Assembly (NCBI RefSeq): GCF_030652235.1
Contig: NZ_JAUSBA010000057.1
Location: 40,738 to 104,737, forward strand
Length of the DNA stretch: 64,000 nt
DNA from: Cypionkella sp.
Lineage (GTDB): Bacteria; Pseudomonadota; Alphaproteobacteria; Rhodobacterales; Rhodobacteraceae
Reading direction: 5' to 3'
Position numbers and translations under genes: made by a program. Positions 34,295-43,322 of this stretch are shown here, piece after piece (the first letter of the stretch is position 1; the number at the start of each line of letters is the position of its first letter). Under the pieces are notes generated by a model. That model searched no databases. It had not been told where the DNA came from and saw nothing but the letters and a program-made list of their open reading frames with translations.

Positions 34295-35944
34295 ATGATC
34301 TTACGCATGAAAAGCGCGCTGACGCGGTTTGTCCTTGCCAGTGCGGCGCTTGGCCTGCTGGCGCTGGTGTTTTACTTCGGTCAGGCAAGCGCTGTGTCGC
34401 GGCTGGGCGAACAGGCCACGGCGGCTGCAGAATCGCGGGTGCAGGCGTTGGAAAGTGTGCTGGCAACGCAGCGCGCGGTGGCGGCAATCCTATCGGATGA
34501 TGGCTTGGTCAAAGACGCCCTGAGGTTAGGCTCGACCAGCGCGCAACAGGGGGTTTCGCGCAAACTCGATCAGTTGCGCGCCGAGACCGGCAGCAATGTG
34601 ATCTACCTGCTCAACACCACAGGCACAGCGATTGCAGCCTCGAATTGGGACGAGCCGGTGTCGTTTGTCGGCATCAGTTATAGTTTCCGGCGCTATTTCA
34701 CCGATGCGATGGCCAAGGGCATCGCACTGGAATTCGCGCTTGGCACGGTGAGCAAGCGTCCAGGACTCTATTTGTCGCATGTTGTTTCAGATGGCGCGGC
34801 GGTGATCGGCGTCGTGGTCGTCAAGATGGAGTTTGACACGCTAGAGGCCAGTTGGGCCCGCAGCCCTGATCAAACCCGGGTCAGCGACGGCTCGGGCATG
34901 GTGTTGCTGTCTTCCGCAAGCGATGAGCGATTCAAGCCGATGCCACGCCTGCAAGACAGGCTGAACATGACCCGCCCGGTGCCGGGGGCGCCAGATTGGA
35001 CGCTGACGCTTAGCACCTCGATTGCTCCGGCGCGACAGGCCGGGGTTTTGGCTGCAGGGGCTGCGCTGGGGTTCGAGATTATCCTTGGCGCACTGATCTG
35101 GCGGGCGGGACGGGCCAAGCGGCGGGCGGAAAGCGCCATCGTCGCCGAGCGCCGCTACACCGCCGATCTGCAACGCGCGGTCGATGATCGCACCCGCGAT
35201 CTGACCGCCGAGATGGTCGAACGCCGTCACGCCGAAGCGCGATTGGCGCGGATGCAGGCCGATCTGGTGCAGGCCAACAAGCTGGCGACCTTGGGGCAGG
35301 TCACCGCTGGCCTTGCGCATGAGGTCAATCAGCCGCTGGCGACGATCCGGCTGCTGGCCGAAAACGCGCTGGCCTTGCAAAATACCGCGCCAACCGAGGT
35401 CACCGAAAACCTTGGCAAGATCGTGCGGATGTCGGAACGCATTGGCCAGATCACCACCCATCTGCGCGGTTTTGCCCGTAAGGCGACCGGGCAAGTCGGT
35501 TCTGTCAGCGTCAAAGACGCCATTGACGCCTCGGTGATGCTGACCGCATCGCGCCGCCGGGATGAAGGCGCACGGTTGGTGATCGAAGGGGCGCTGCGGG
35601 ATCTGATGGTGCGGGCCGAGGCGGTGCGACTGGAACAGGTCTTGGTCAATCTGATCCAGAACGCGCAAGAGGCTTTGGTGGGGCGGCCTGATCCCGAAAT
35701 CCGCATCAGCGTCGCAGCGGACGCGACCCATGTGATGATCAGCGTCGCCGACAACGGCCCCGGCCTGCGCCCCGACATTGCCGCACAGTTGTTCACGCCC
35801 TTTGCCACCAGCAAACCCGACGGTTTGGGCCTTGGGCTGGTGATCGCGCAAGACATCCTCCGCGATCTGGGCAACGAGCTGACCGCTGATCCTCCTCTAC
35901 CAGGTCATGGTGCCACCTTCCGTATCAGGTTGACCCGCACATGA
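34295..35944 (+). CDS. dctB: C4-dicarboxylate sensor histidine kinase DctB
   Basis: A 549-residue membrane sensor. Transmembrane segments at about 12-34 and 250-270 flank a periplasmic PAS-like domain (dCache type) which in DctB proteins binds C4-dicarboxylates. A cytoplasmic coiled coil (about 272-325) leads to the kinase core: H-box GLAHEVNQPL with H342, N-box LVNLIQNAQEAL, G1 DNGPGL and G2 GLGLGLVI. The 4-bp overlap (ATGA) with dctD means coupled translation. Confidence 0.93.
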   Translation: MILRMKSALTRFVLASAALGLLALVFYFGQASAVSRLGEQATAAAESRVQALESVLATQRAVAAILSDDGLVKDALRLGSTSAQQGVSRKLDQLRAETGSNVIYLLNTTGTAIAASNWDEPVSFVGISYSFRRYFTDAMAKGIALEFALGTVSKRPGLYLSHVVSDGAAVIGVVVVKMEFDTLEASWARSPDQTRVSDGSGMVLLSSASDERFKPMPRLQDRLNMTRPVPGAPDWTLTLSTSIAPARQAGVLAAGAALGFEIILGALIWRAGRAKRRAESAIVAERRYTADLQRAVDDRTRDLTAEMVERRHAEARLARMQADLVQANKLATLGQVTAGLAHEVNQPLATIRLLAENALALQNTAPTEVTENLGKIVRMSERIGQITTHLRGFARKATGQVGSVSVKDAIDASVMLTASRRRDEGARLVIEGALRDLMVRAEAVRLEQVLVNLIQNAQEALVGRPDPEIRISVAADATHVMISVADNGPGLRPDIAAQLFTPFATSKPDGLGLGLVIAQDILRDLGNELTADPPLPGHGATFRIRLTRT

Positions 35945-37281
35945 CGCTGTCACTGGTCCGCCTTGTCGATGACGACACCGATCTGCTTCAGGCGCAGACC
36001 CAGTCGCTGCGTATCGCCGGGTTTCAGCCCGAAGCGTTTTCCTCTGCCGCAGCCGCCCTGCGCGGCATAGATGCCGATTATCCCGGCGTGATCCTGTCGG
36101 ATGTGCGGATGCCGGGCATGGACGGGTTTGAGTTGTTCCGCCGCATCCGCGCGATTGATGCCGAACTGCCGGTGATCCTGCTGACCGGGCATGGTGATGT
36201 AGCGATGGCGGTGGCCGCGATCCGCGAAGGGGCTTGGGATTTCCTGACCAAGCCGGTGGGTCTTGATGCCCTGACCGCAGCGCTGCGCCGCGCCGCACAA
36301 GCCCGCGCTTTGGTGCTGGAAAACCGCCAGCTGCGCGCCTTGCGCGAGGTGCCGGTGGCGGCGGGGCAGTTGCTGGGCAGCAGCGCCGCGATGGTGCATC
36401 TGCGCGACACGGTGGCGCGGCTGGCCGGGGCGGGGGTGGATGCGCTGATCACAGGGCCTTCGGGGGCGGGTAAAACCCTGCTTGCCCGCGCCATTCACCG
36501 CGAGGGCCCACGCCACGCCCGCGCTTTCGTTCACGTCGCCTGTGATGCCTTGGACGCCGCCCGGTTTGATCTGGATTTCTTCGGGGCCGAGGCGGGCCAA
36601 CCGGGTGCACCGCGTCATACAAGGCTGGTGGGGCGGCTGGAGAAGGCGCATCGTGGCACGTTGTTTCTGGACCGGATTGATCGGCTGAGCCCGGCGCAGC
36701 AGGCCCGCATCCTGCATGTGATTGAGGCGCGCGAGGTTTGGGCTGCAGGGGCCTCTGCCGCGCGGGCGGTGGATTTGCATGTGCTGGCCGCCACGCAGGT
36801 GGATCTTGCCGCGATGGTGGCGCGGGCGGAGTTTCTGCCGGATCTGTATTATCGGCTGTCTGGCGTGACGCTGAATGTGCCCGCGTTGAGGGATCGGCGG
36901 GGGGATATTCCGATCTTGTTCCGGCGCTTCTTGCTGGCCGCCTGCGCGCGGCTGAATCTTCCCGTGCCGCAGATCACTCCGCTTTCTCAGGCAAGGTTGG
37001 CGACGCATGATTGGCCGGGCAATGCGCGGGAATTGATGCAGTTTGCGGAGTCTGTGGCTTTGGGATTGCCTGCTTTGGGGGAAGTTGCAGGAGAGGAAGT
37101 GGTGGGGTTGGCGGAAATGATGGCGGGGTATGAGGCAGGGGTGATCCGCGAGGCTTTGTTGATTTCTGGCGGAAATGTCAGCCGCGCGATGGAGCGACTG
37201 CGGCTGCCTCGGAAGACGTTTTATGATAAGGTGAACAGGTTGGGGATCAGGCCAGAGGGGTTTCGGAACCGGGGGAAATGA
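35941..37281 (+). CDS. dctD: DctD-type response regulator with degenerate AAA+ domain
   Basis: A 446-residue NtrC-class regulator partnered with DctB. The receiver domain has phosphoacceptor D54 (GVILSDVRMPG); the AAA+ domain has Walker A GPSGAGKT (172-179); a C-terminal Fis-type helix-turn-helix is at about 395-430. Two features are off-pattern: the sigma54 contact motif GAFTGA is absent (GQPGAPRHTRLVGR occupies its region), and Walker B reads LFLDRI (241-246), with Arg in place of the usual Glu. It probably does not activate sigma54 polymerase in the standard way. Rhodobacter capsulatus NtrC is a known precedent lacking GAFTGA. It should activate dctA. Confidence 0.88.
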   Translation: MTLSLVRLVDDDTDLLQAQTQSLRIAGFQPEAFSSAAAALRGIDADYPGVILSDVRMPGMDGFELFRRIRAIDAELPVILLTGHGDVAMAVAAIREGAWDFLTKPVGLDALTAALRRAAQARALVLENRQLRALREVPVAAGQLLGSSAAMVHLRDTVARLAGAGVDALITGPSGAGKTLLARAIHREGPRHARAFVHVACDALDAARFDLDFFGAEAGQPGAPRHTRLVGRLEKAHRGTLFLDRIDRLSPAQQARILHVIEAREVWAAGASAARAVDLHVLAATQVDLAAMVARAEFLPDLYYRLSGVTLNVPALRDRRGDIPILFRRFLLAACARLNLPVPQITPLSQARLATHDWPGNARELMQFAESVALGLPALGEVAGEEVVGLAEMMAGYEAGVIREALLISGGNVSRAMERLRLPRKTFYDKVNRLGIRPEGFRNRGK

Positions 37282-37285
37282 CTTT

Positions 37286-37299
37286 GTCCACGCGTGGAC
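37286..37299. other. 14-bp palindrome GTCCACGCGTGGAC, second copy
   Basis: Identical to 4523-4536, including the following AC. It lies 5 bp after dctD in a convergent gap, where a promoter operator would be unexpected. An AT-rich TATTTATATATC follows about 15 bp later. Confidence 0.4.
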
Positions 37300-37376
37300 A
37301 CGGTGCGGTATTTATATATCAAATGGTTACGTTGGCCTTGTTAACACCTTTTTCATCTTTGCACGCACCGACATTG

Positions 37377-37411
37377 CCACGCCGCCCCTGATCAAGGAAG
37401 GGGCGGCGTGG
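37377..37411. terminator. Bidirectional terminator between dctD and the FAD oxidoreductase gene
   Basis: CCACGCCGCCCCT at 37377-37389 pairs perfectly with AGGGGCGGCGTGG at 37399-37411 over a 9-base loop, between convergent genes. Confidence 0.6.
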
Positions 37412-37425
37412 GGTGGGGGATGGGT

Positions 37426-38724
37426 TTAGCGGCCCAAGCCAGCCGGGCTTTCCATCCGGTCGCGCCATTGGCTGATCGGCAGCAAAGCGTTGGGCGCGTG
37501 GCGCATCAAGGCGTGCAGGGGGATCGGCGCGGGAGTGCTTACCGGGATCGCTAGGGCCTCGGTGGGGGTGCCTGTGGCCCATTGGGCCAGTTCGCGCCCC
37601 ATCGCAGTGGTCATCGCGATGCCGCGACCGTTGCAGGCGATGCCTGCGATCAGGTTGGGGGCCGGGGTGATCAGGCGCGGCAGGAAGCTGGGCACGACGG
37701 CGGCGATGCCGGACCATGTGTATTGCAAGGGCGGCAGGTCGCTCAGGTTCAGCATGTGCGCCATGCGGCGGTGGATGGCTTTGGGCACGCGGGCGTCGGC
37801 CCCTAGGCCGAGGATGTGCATCCCGCCGGTGATCAGGCGGTTGGCGGCATCGAAGCGGAAGGTGAACAGGTTACGGCGGCTGTCGGAGACGCATTGGCCG
37901 CCGGGGAGAAGCCTGTCGCGGACAGATTGCGGCAAGGGTTCGGTGGCGATCTGGAACACTTTCAGCGGAAAGAAGCTGTGGGCGAGGCCGGGGATCAGGT
38001 TATCTGCGTAAGCATTGGTGACATTGACGACGCGAGCCGCTTGAATGGTGGCTGATGCGGTGCGGGCCTGCCAGCCTTCGGGCGTGGGGTTTAGGGCTGT
38101 GACGCGGGAGTTCTCATGCAGGCGTGCGCCTGCTGTTTCAGCCGCGCAGGCCAGACCTCGGGCATAGGCGACAGGGTTCAGCACACCGCCGGAATGGTCA
38201 ATCCAGCCGCCGAGCCAGCCGGTTGCTCCGGTCAGGTTTTTGACGGCGGCGGCGGTTAGAAACTCGGCAGGGCGGCCTTCGGCGGACCATTGGCGGACGC
38301 GGTCCTTGGCGCGGTTGAGGGAGGTGGGGGAGTGTGACGGCTGTATCCAGCCAGAACGATGGGAGGCGCAAGCGATGTCGTGGCGATTTATCAGATCGAA
38401 CACCAGATCGGCACTGGTTGCTGCCATTTGCACCAGTTGGCTGCCTTTGGTCTCACCCAAAGTGGCGCGGATGCCGTCGGGATCGACCTTGGCGAAGTTT
38501 GGCACCACGAAGCCCGCGTTGCGGCCTGTGGCGCCGGATGCGATTTGGTTGGCTTCCAACAGCACGACGCGCAGCCCCGCCTCGGCCGCATGCAAAGCGG
38601 TGGACAGGCCCGCGAAACCGCCGCCGATCACCAGAAGGTCGGCGGTTATTTCACCCTGCGCTTGGGGGCGCAGAGCGGCGGGTGCCGCGTTGGCGTGCCA
38701 GAGGGTTGCGGGTTCGGGGTTCAT
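37426..38724 (-). CDS. FAD-dependent oxidoreductase (glycine/D-amino acid oxidase family)
   Basis: A 432-residue DAO-type flavoprotein. The dinucleotide-binding motif ADLLVIGGGFAGLSTAL lies near residue 27, with GATGRNAGFV close behind. The C-terminal GIACNGRGIAMTTAMGRELA is typical of this family, which oxidises amines or amino acids, often gamma-glutamylputrescine, sarcosine or related secondary amines. The substrate here is unknown. The start at 38724 (MNPEPATLW) overlaps the livM stop region by one base; the gene is the last of a five-gene operon with the ABC transporter. Confidence 0.88.
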   Translation of the reverse strand: MNPEPATLWHANAAPAALRPQAQGEITADLLVIGGGFAGLSTALHAAEAGLRVVLLEANQIASGATGRNAGFVVPNFAKVDPDGIRATLGETKGSQLVQMAATSADLVFDLINRHDIACASHRSGWIQPSHSPTSLNRAKDRVRQWSAEGRPAEFLTAAAVKNLTGATGWLGGWIDHSGGVLNPVAYARGLACAAETAGARLHENSRVTALNPTPEGWQARTASATIQAARVVNVTNAYADNLIPGLAHSFFPLKVFQIATEPLPQSVRDRLLPGGQCVSDSRRNLFTFRFDAANRLITGGMHILGLGADARVPKAIHRRMAHMLNLSDLPPLQYTWSGIAAVVPSFLPRLITPAPNLIAGIACNGRGIAMTTAMGRELAQWATGTPTEALAIPVSTPAPIPLHALMRHAPNALLPISQWRDRMESPAGLGR

Positions 38725-39668
38725 CACAAGCGGCGTTTTCCGAACAGTCCGTGTGGGCCGAAGAAGCCTTGCGGCCGCCACAGCAATATCAGGCAGAGCA
38801 TGACGCCGATGGCGACGATTTGTAAGGACGCCGCGCGGGCTTGCCAATCGCCGGGGACCACGGCGGCGCTGAAGGCCCCTGCCCCGACCCAGATCGCCCA
38901 GACCACGACCGAGCCCAAGATTGCGCCTCGGTTTGAGCCTGAGCCGCCAACCATCAGCATGGCCCAGACTTGGAAGGTCAGGGTGGGCAGATAGCCGTTG
39001 GGGGCGATGAAGCCGATGAAATGGGCTTGCACGGCGCCCGCAAGGCCCATCACGGCACCGCCTGCGGCGAAGGCTTGGATGCGGTAGGATCGGGCGGATT
39101 TGCCCAGAGAGATCGCGGCGCGTTCGTCTTCTCGTAGCGCTTTCAGCACGCGGCCCCACGGGCTGCGCGCGAGGTGTTCAAGGGCGAGGTAGACGGCGAT
39201 GGTGACGGCGGCGATGACGGCGAGGTTGATGAAGTTGAACAGTGCGGGTTGGTCTTGCAAGCTAGCAAAGGGGCGCGGGATGAAGGCGACGCCGAAGGGG
39301 CCTCCGGTTAACGATTGGGCGTTTAGCGCCACCAGTTGCACGACGACGGCGACGCCGAAGGTGGTGATGGCGAGGTAATCGGATTTCAGCCGCAGCGTGG
39401 CAAATCCGGTGAAGGCGGCGGCGGCGGCGGTCACAACGGCGGCGGCAAGCCAGCCTGCAAGGATCGGCCAATCGAAGCCGCCGATGCGGTCTGCGGTTTC
39501 TGGGGTGGTGAGGATGGCCGAGGTGTAGGCGCCAATGGCAACAAAGCCTGCGATGCCGACGTTGAACAGCCCGGTTTGGCCCCATTGCAGGTTGAGGCCC
39601 AAGGCGATGAGGCCGAAAATCAACGCGCTCGACATAAAGAACGCGCCGTAACCCAACAGATCAATCAT
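38724..39668 (-). CDS. livM: LivM-type ABC transporter permease
   Basis: A 314-residue branched-chain amino acid-type permease with about nine hydrophobic segments. Conserved EDERAAISLGKSARSYRIQAFAAGGAVMGLAGAVQAH and GLFNVGIAGFVAIGAYTSAIL identify it. It pairs with LivH in the inner membrane. The start at 39668 overlaps the livH stop by 4 bp. The symbol denotes family, not demonstrated leucine transport. Confidence 0.9.
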   Translation of the reverse strand: MIDLLGYGAFFMSSALIFGLIALGLNLQWGQTGLFNVGIAGFVAIGAYTSAILTTPETADRIGGFDWPILAGWLAAAVVTAAAAAFTGFATLRLKSDYLAITTFGVAVVVQLVALNAQSLTGGPFGVAFIPRPFASLQDQPALFNFINLAVIAAVTIAVYLALEHLARSPWGRVLKALREDERAAISLGKSARSYRIQAFAAGGAVMGLAGAVQAHFIGFIAPNGYLPTLTFQVWAMLMVGGSGSNRGAILGSVVVWAIWVGAGAFSAAVVPGDWQARAASLQIVAIGVMLCLILLWRPQGFFGPHGLFGKRRL

Positions 39669-40573
39669 CTTTCCGCCCTTCCAAACAGCCCCGTCGGGCG
39701 CACCAGCAGCACCGCCATCAGGATGGCGAAGGCGATGGCGGCGCGCCATTCCGCGCCGATCAGTTGCACGGCGGCGGCTTCGGAGAGGCCGATGATCAGG
39801 CCTCCGAGCACCGCGCCGGGAACCGATCCGATGCCGCCGAGGATGGCGGCTGCGAACATCGGCAAGAGCAGATCAAGGCCCATCAGCGGGCGGATTTGCA
39901 CGAGGATGCCGACCATGACCCCCGCCGCACAGGCGAGGGCCGCGCCGATGATCCAAGTGGCGCGCACGACGCGGGCGGTGTCGATTCCGACGACGCGGGC
40001 CAGGCTTGGGTTCTGGCTGTAGGCGCGCATCTCACGCCCGGTTTGGCTGCGCTGCATGAAGAGGTGCATGGCGGTGACGAGGATGATGGTGGTGGCCAGC
40101 ATCACCATTTGGTCAGGGGTGATGCGGATGCCAAAGCCTATGGGGATCGCCATTTGAATGCCGCGCGAGAAATAGGTCGGGCTGGAGGTGAAGATGAATT
40201 CCAAGAGGCTGCGCAGGGCCATGGATGCCCCGAAAGACGCCATCACCACGATGATCGACTGGCCGCGGTCACGCAGGCGGGCGAACAGCAGCCAATCCAG
40301 GACGAGGGCAAGGCAGGCGGTCATTATCATGCCTGCGATGGCGGCGAGGATCAGGGGCCAGCCGAACGAAAGCGCGCCCATGGGGGCGGTGGTGCCGACG
40401 AGCGCGCCGATGGCTGCGACAACGGACAGGGTGCCGTAAGCGCCCCAAGCCATAAAATCGCCGTGGGCGAAGTTCGAGAACCGCAGGATCGAATAGGTCA
40501 GGGTGATGCCGATAGCCCCCAGGCCGATCAGACTGCCTGAAATCAATCCGTCGACGATGAATTGCAGGTTCAT
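39665..40573 (-). CDS. livH: LivH-type ABC transporter permease
   Basis: A 302-residue LivH-type permease: NLQFIVDGLISGSLIGLGAIGITLTYSILRFSNFAHGDFMAWGAY at the start, then GREMRAYSQNPSLARVVGID, a canonical segment. It overlaps livF and livM by 4 bp each, so the transport genes are strictly coupled. Confidence 0.92.
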   Translation of the reverse strand: MNLQFIVDGLISGSLIGLGAIGITLTYSILRFSNFAHGDFMAWGAYGTLSVVAAIGALVGTTAPMGALSFGWPLILAAIAGMIMTACLALVLDWLLFARLRDRGQSIIVVMASFGASMALRSLLEFIFTSSPTYFSRGIQMAIPIGFGIRITPDQMVMLATTIILVTAMHLFMQRSQTGREMRAYSQNPSLARVVGIDTARVVRATWIIGAALACAAGVMVGILVQIRPLMGLDLLLPMFAAAILGGIGSVPGAVLGGLIIGLSEAAAVQLIGAEWRAAIAFAILMAVLLVRPTGLFGRAER

Positions 40574-41292
40574 GCGTGCCTCCGCTGGCCAAGGTAAAGC
40601 TCTGCCACCACCGGATCATCCCACAGGGTGGCGGCGCGGCCTTCGTGGGCTTCGCGGCCTTCGACCAGCACATAGGCGCGGTCGCCGATGGCCAGCGCGG
40701 CACGGGCGTTTTGTTCGACCAGAACGATGGTGAGGCCAGCGCGGCGGATTTCATTCAGGCGGGCGAAGACCAGCTCAACAAATTTCGGCGACAGGCCCGC
40801 AGAAGGTTCATCCAACATCAAAACCCGCGGATGCACGATCAGGGCGCGGCCCACCGCGAGCATTTGGCGCTGGCCGCCCGACAGGCTGCCTGCGGCGAGT
40901 TTGCGTTGGCGGGCGAGGTCGGGGAACATGGTGTAGGTCTCGTCGATGCGGGATTGCACCTCGCCACGCTGAAGAACGCCGCCCGCGACGCGGAGGTTTT
41001 CTTCGACGGTCATTAGGGGGAAGATGTTGTCGGTTTGCGGTACGAAGGCAAGGCCTTGGCGCACGCGCAGATGGGCGGCCCCGTAAGTTATGTCGTGGCC
41101 ATCGAGCAGGACTTGACCGCCTGTGACTGGGACCAATCCGGCGATGGCTTTGATAAAGCTGGATTTTCCGGCACCGTTGGGGCCGAGGATGACCACGATT
41201 TCGCGCTCATCGGCGTGGATGGATGCGCCTTTGACAATAGAAAGCCCCGGCTCGTAGCCTGCGATCAGGCACTTTACGTCGAGGATACTCAT
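40570..41292 (-). CDS. livF: LivF-type ABC transporter ATPase
   Basis: A 240-residue ATPase. Walker A GPNGAGKSS, signature LSGGQRQMLAVGRAL, Walker B VLMLDEPSAGLSP and the switch histidine region IVLVEQNARAAL are all present. It powers the LivM/LivH permeases together with LivG. The start overlaps the livG stop by 4 bp. Confidence 0.93.
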   Translation of the reverse strand: MSILDVKCLIAGYEPGLSIVKGASIHADEREIVVILGPNGAGKSSFIKAIAGLVPVTGGQVLLDGHDITYGAAHLRVRQGLAFVPQTDNIFPLMTVEENLRVAGGVLQRGEVQSRIDETYTMFPDLARQRKLAAGSLSGGQRQMLAVGRALIVHPRVLMLDEPSAGLSPKFVELVFARLNEIRRAGLTIVLVEQNARAALAIGDRAYVLVEGREAHEGRAATLWDDPVVAELYLGQRRHA

Positions 41293-42053
41293 GCCGGGGT
41301 TCCTCCGAGATAGGCCTCAATGACACGGGGGTCGCGGGCAACTTCGTCAGGCGCGCCTTGGCAGAGCATGGCACCCGAGGCCATCACGAGGATGCGGTGG
41401 CAGAGGCGCGTGACCATGTCGATGTTATGCTCGATCAGCACAAAGGTGACACCGCTGCCGTTGATTTCGCGGATGCGGTCGATCAGGACTTCCAGCAGGG
41501 TCGGGTTGACGCCTGCGGCGGGTTCATCCAGCAGCACGACCTTGGGGTCGGCCATCATCACGCGGGCCAGTTCCAGCAGTTTGCGCTGACCACCCGACAG
41601 CACGCGGGCGGGATCATCGGCCAGTTTGCGCAACGCCACGAGGTCGAGCAGGCCCAAAGCCTTGTCACGGGCGGCGCGTTCCTCGGCGGCGATGCGGCGC
41701 GGGGCTAAGAAATTTGCCCACAGCCGTTCGCCGCTTTGGTTTTGGCGGGCAAGCAGCATGTTGTCGATCAGCGACAGTTCGGGAAATGGACGTGGGATCT
41801 GAAAGGTGCGCCCCATGCCGCCGGCCAAGCGGCGGTGCGCAGGCGCGCGGGTTACATCCTGCCCCATCAGCTTGATTTGCCCGGAACTGGCCGCAACCGA
41901 CCCAGCCAGCAGATCAAACATCGTGGTTTTGCCCGCGCCGTTTGGTCCGATCAGGCCGAGGATTTCGCCGGAGGCCACCGAGAACGACATCTGGTCAACG
42001 GCGGTGACGCCGCCGAACCGCTTGGTCACATTGAGGGCTTGCAGAACTGTCAT
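41289..42053 (-). CDS. livG: LivG-type ABC transporter ATPase
   Basis: A 254-residue ATPase: Walker A GPNGAGKTT, signature LSGGQRKLLELARVM, Walker B VVLLDEPAAGVNP and FVLIEHNIDMV. It has the LivG-typical insert GGMGRTFQIPRPFPELSLIDN. The start at 42053 follows AGGGTGAC; longer frames reach into the operator. It is the first gene of the operon and divergent from the GntR gene. Confidence 0.93.
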   Translation of the reverse strand: MTVLQALNVTKRFGGVTAVDQMSFSVASGEILGLIGPNGAGKTTMFDLLAGSVAASSGQIKLMGQDVTRAPAHRRLAGGMGRTFQIPRPFPELSLIDNMLLARQNQSGERLWANFLAPRRIAAEERAARDKALGLLDLVALRKLADDPARVLSGGQRKLLELARVMMADPKVVLLDEPAAGVNPTLLEVLIDRIREINGSGVTFVLIEHNIDMVTRLCHRILVMASGAMLCQGAPDEVARDPRVIEAYLGGTPA

Positions 42054-42072
42054 CGTCACCCTGATGTTTGAT

Positions 42073-42099
42073 CTGTGATCACACTTGATTTGATCACAG
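42073..42099. promoter_or_regulatory. Likely GntR operator in the divergent promoter region
   Basis: CTGTGATCA at 42073-42081 and TGATCACAG at 42091-42099 form a perfect inverted repeat with a 9-base centre, between livG and the GntR gene. A further TTTGATC half-site lies on each side (42068, 42113). TTGATT (42085-42090) and TCTAAT (42108-42113), 17 bp apart, could be the promoter of the GntR gene. Confidence 0.7.
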
Positions 42100-42144
42100 T
42101 ATGGGCGTCTAATTTGATCTAGCAAGATGATTCGTGAGGTTCAG

Positions 42145-42852
42145 ATGGCGGTTGCTGACACAGGTTTGACGCTGGCGCCGGTGGGGCGCGAAAGCGTGCA
42201 GGATCGGGTGTATACCGAGTTGCGCCGCGCGCTGATCAGTGGGCTGTTCGCGCCGGGGCAAGTGGTGACGATCCGGCAGTTGTCGGATGCGCTGATGACC
42301 TCGACCATGCCCGTCCGCGATGCTTTGGGCCGTTTGATCAGTGAGCGCGCATTAGAAGCTTTGCCGAACCGCTCGATCCGGGTGCCGCCGATGACGCTAG
42401 AGCGGATTGACGATCTGTTGCGCACGCGGATTTTGATTGAGGGCGAGGCGATCGCTTTGGCCGCCCCCCGGATGACCGCCGCCAATATCGCCATGCTGCG
42501 GGGACTTATGGCGGAATGGCAGGTGTTGCGGTTGGATGGCGATCCGGCGACGGTGGATCAGGAAGCCGCACTTAATCAGGCGTTTCATTTTGAGATTTAT
42601 AACGCCTGCGGCTCGCCCGTGTTGATCCCGATGATCGAAAGCCTGTGGCTGCAATCGGGGCCTTGCACGCGGGCGGCGATTTTCGCGTTCTCAGAAGCGG
42701 GAGAAAGCGACTCGGCGCATTTCCATCTGTCGATGATTGAGGCTTTGGCTGCGGGCCAAGCGCAGGCCGCGCGCGAGGCTTTGGTCGCCGATATCAGCCG
42801 CCCCTTCGCGTTTTTGCGCAAGAAGCTTTTGTCGAAAGAGATCGCCGCATGA
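42145..42852 (+). CDS. GntR family (FadR/FCD type) transcriptional regulator
   Basis: A regulator of about 235 residues. The winged helix-turn-helix (about 12-80) reads VYTELRRALISGLFAPGQVVTIRQLSDALMTSTMPVRDALGRLISE. The FCD effector domain follows, with the pattern RILIEGEAIALA, DQEALN-type and HFHLSMIEALAAGQAQAAREAL. It likely represses the divergent livGFHM-oxidoreductase operon and its own downstream genes by binding the palindrome at 42073-42099, with a transported ligand as inducer. The start at 42145 has GAGG six bases upstream; ATG at 42127 is an alternative. Confidence 0.88.
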   Translation: MAVADTGLTLAPVGRESVQDRVYTELRRALISGLFAPGQVVTIRQLSDALMTSTMPVRDALGRLISERALEALPNRSIRVPPMTLERIDDLLRTRILIEGEAIALAAPRMTAANIAMLRGLMAEWQVLRLDGDPATVDQEAALNQAFHFEIYNACGSPVLIPMIESLWLQSGPCTRAAIFAFSEAGESDSAHFHLSMIEALAAGQAQAAREALVADISRPFAFLRKKLLSKEIAA

Positions 42853-43322
42853 AGAATATTCGCATCAGTCACGCCGCTTCGGGCATGGATATTTTGGCGG
42901 TGTTGAGCCCGGAAAAGGCTCCGGTCAACGCGGCTTTCCTGTGGCGGTATCTGGAAACGCCGCGTGTGGTGCCGGGGATGCATGCGATCTGGACGGGGCC
43001 GGAAATTTCCTGTCCGATCCCCACGGCGCATTTCAGCGCGCCCGAGACTGCATTGCCGCCCGAAAATGCCACCCTACACCCGCAGGCGGGGGATATTGTG
43101 CTGGCCTATGTGCCGACGCGGATGTGGGGCGGCAACCCGGACCCGATCTTTGACATCGGGCTGTTCTATGGCCCCGGCGCGCGGATGCTGTTTCCGATTG
43201 GTTGGTTGGCGGGATCTGTGGTGGCGCAGGTGCGGGCGGAAGATCGCGCGGCCTTGGCCGAGGCTTGCGGGAAGATACGGCGCAGCGGGGCTTGTGAGAT
43301 CTGCTTTGAAAGGGTCGCATGA
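42849..43322 (+). CDS. DUF3830 family protein
   Basis: A 157-residue protein of the DUF3830 family, which has a cyclophilin-like fold and no settled function. Typical features are APVNAAFLWRYL, GMHAIWTGPEISCP and PQAGDIVLAYVP. Family members often sit with ABC importers and catabolic enzymes for unusual carboxylates or amines. It overlaps the GntR gene and the next gene by 4 bp or less, so it belongs to the same operon. Confidence 0.82.
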   Translation: MKNIRISHAASGMDILAVLSPEKAPVNAAFLWRYLETPRVVPGMHAIWTGPEISCPIPTAHFSAPETALPPENATLHPQAGDIVLAYVPTRMWGGNPDPIFDIGLFYGPGARMLFPIGWLAGSVVAQVRAEDRAALAEACGKIRRSGACEICFERVA

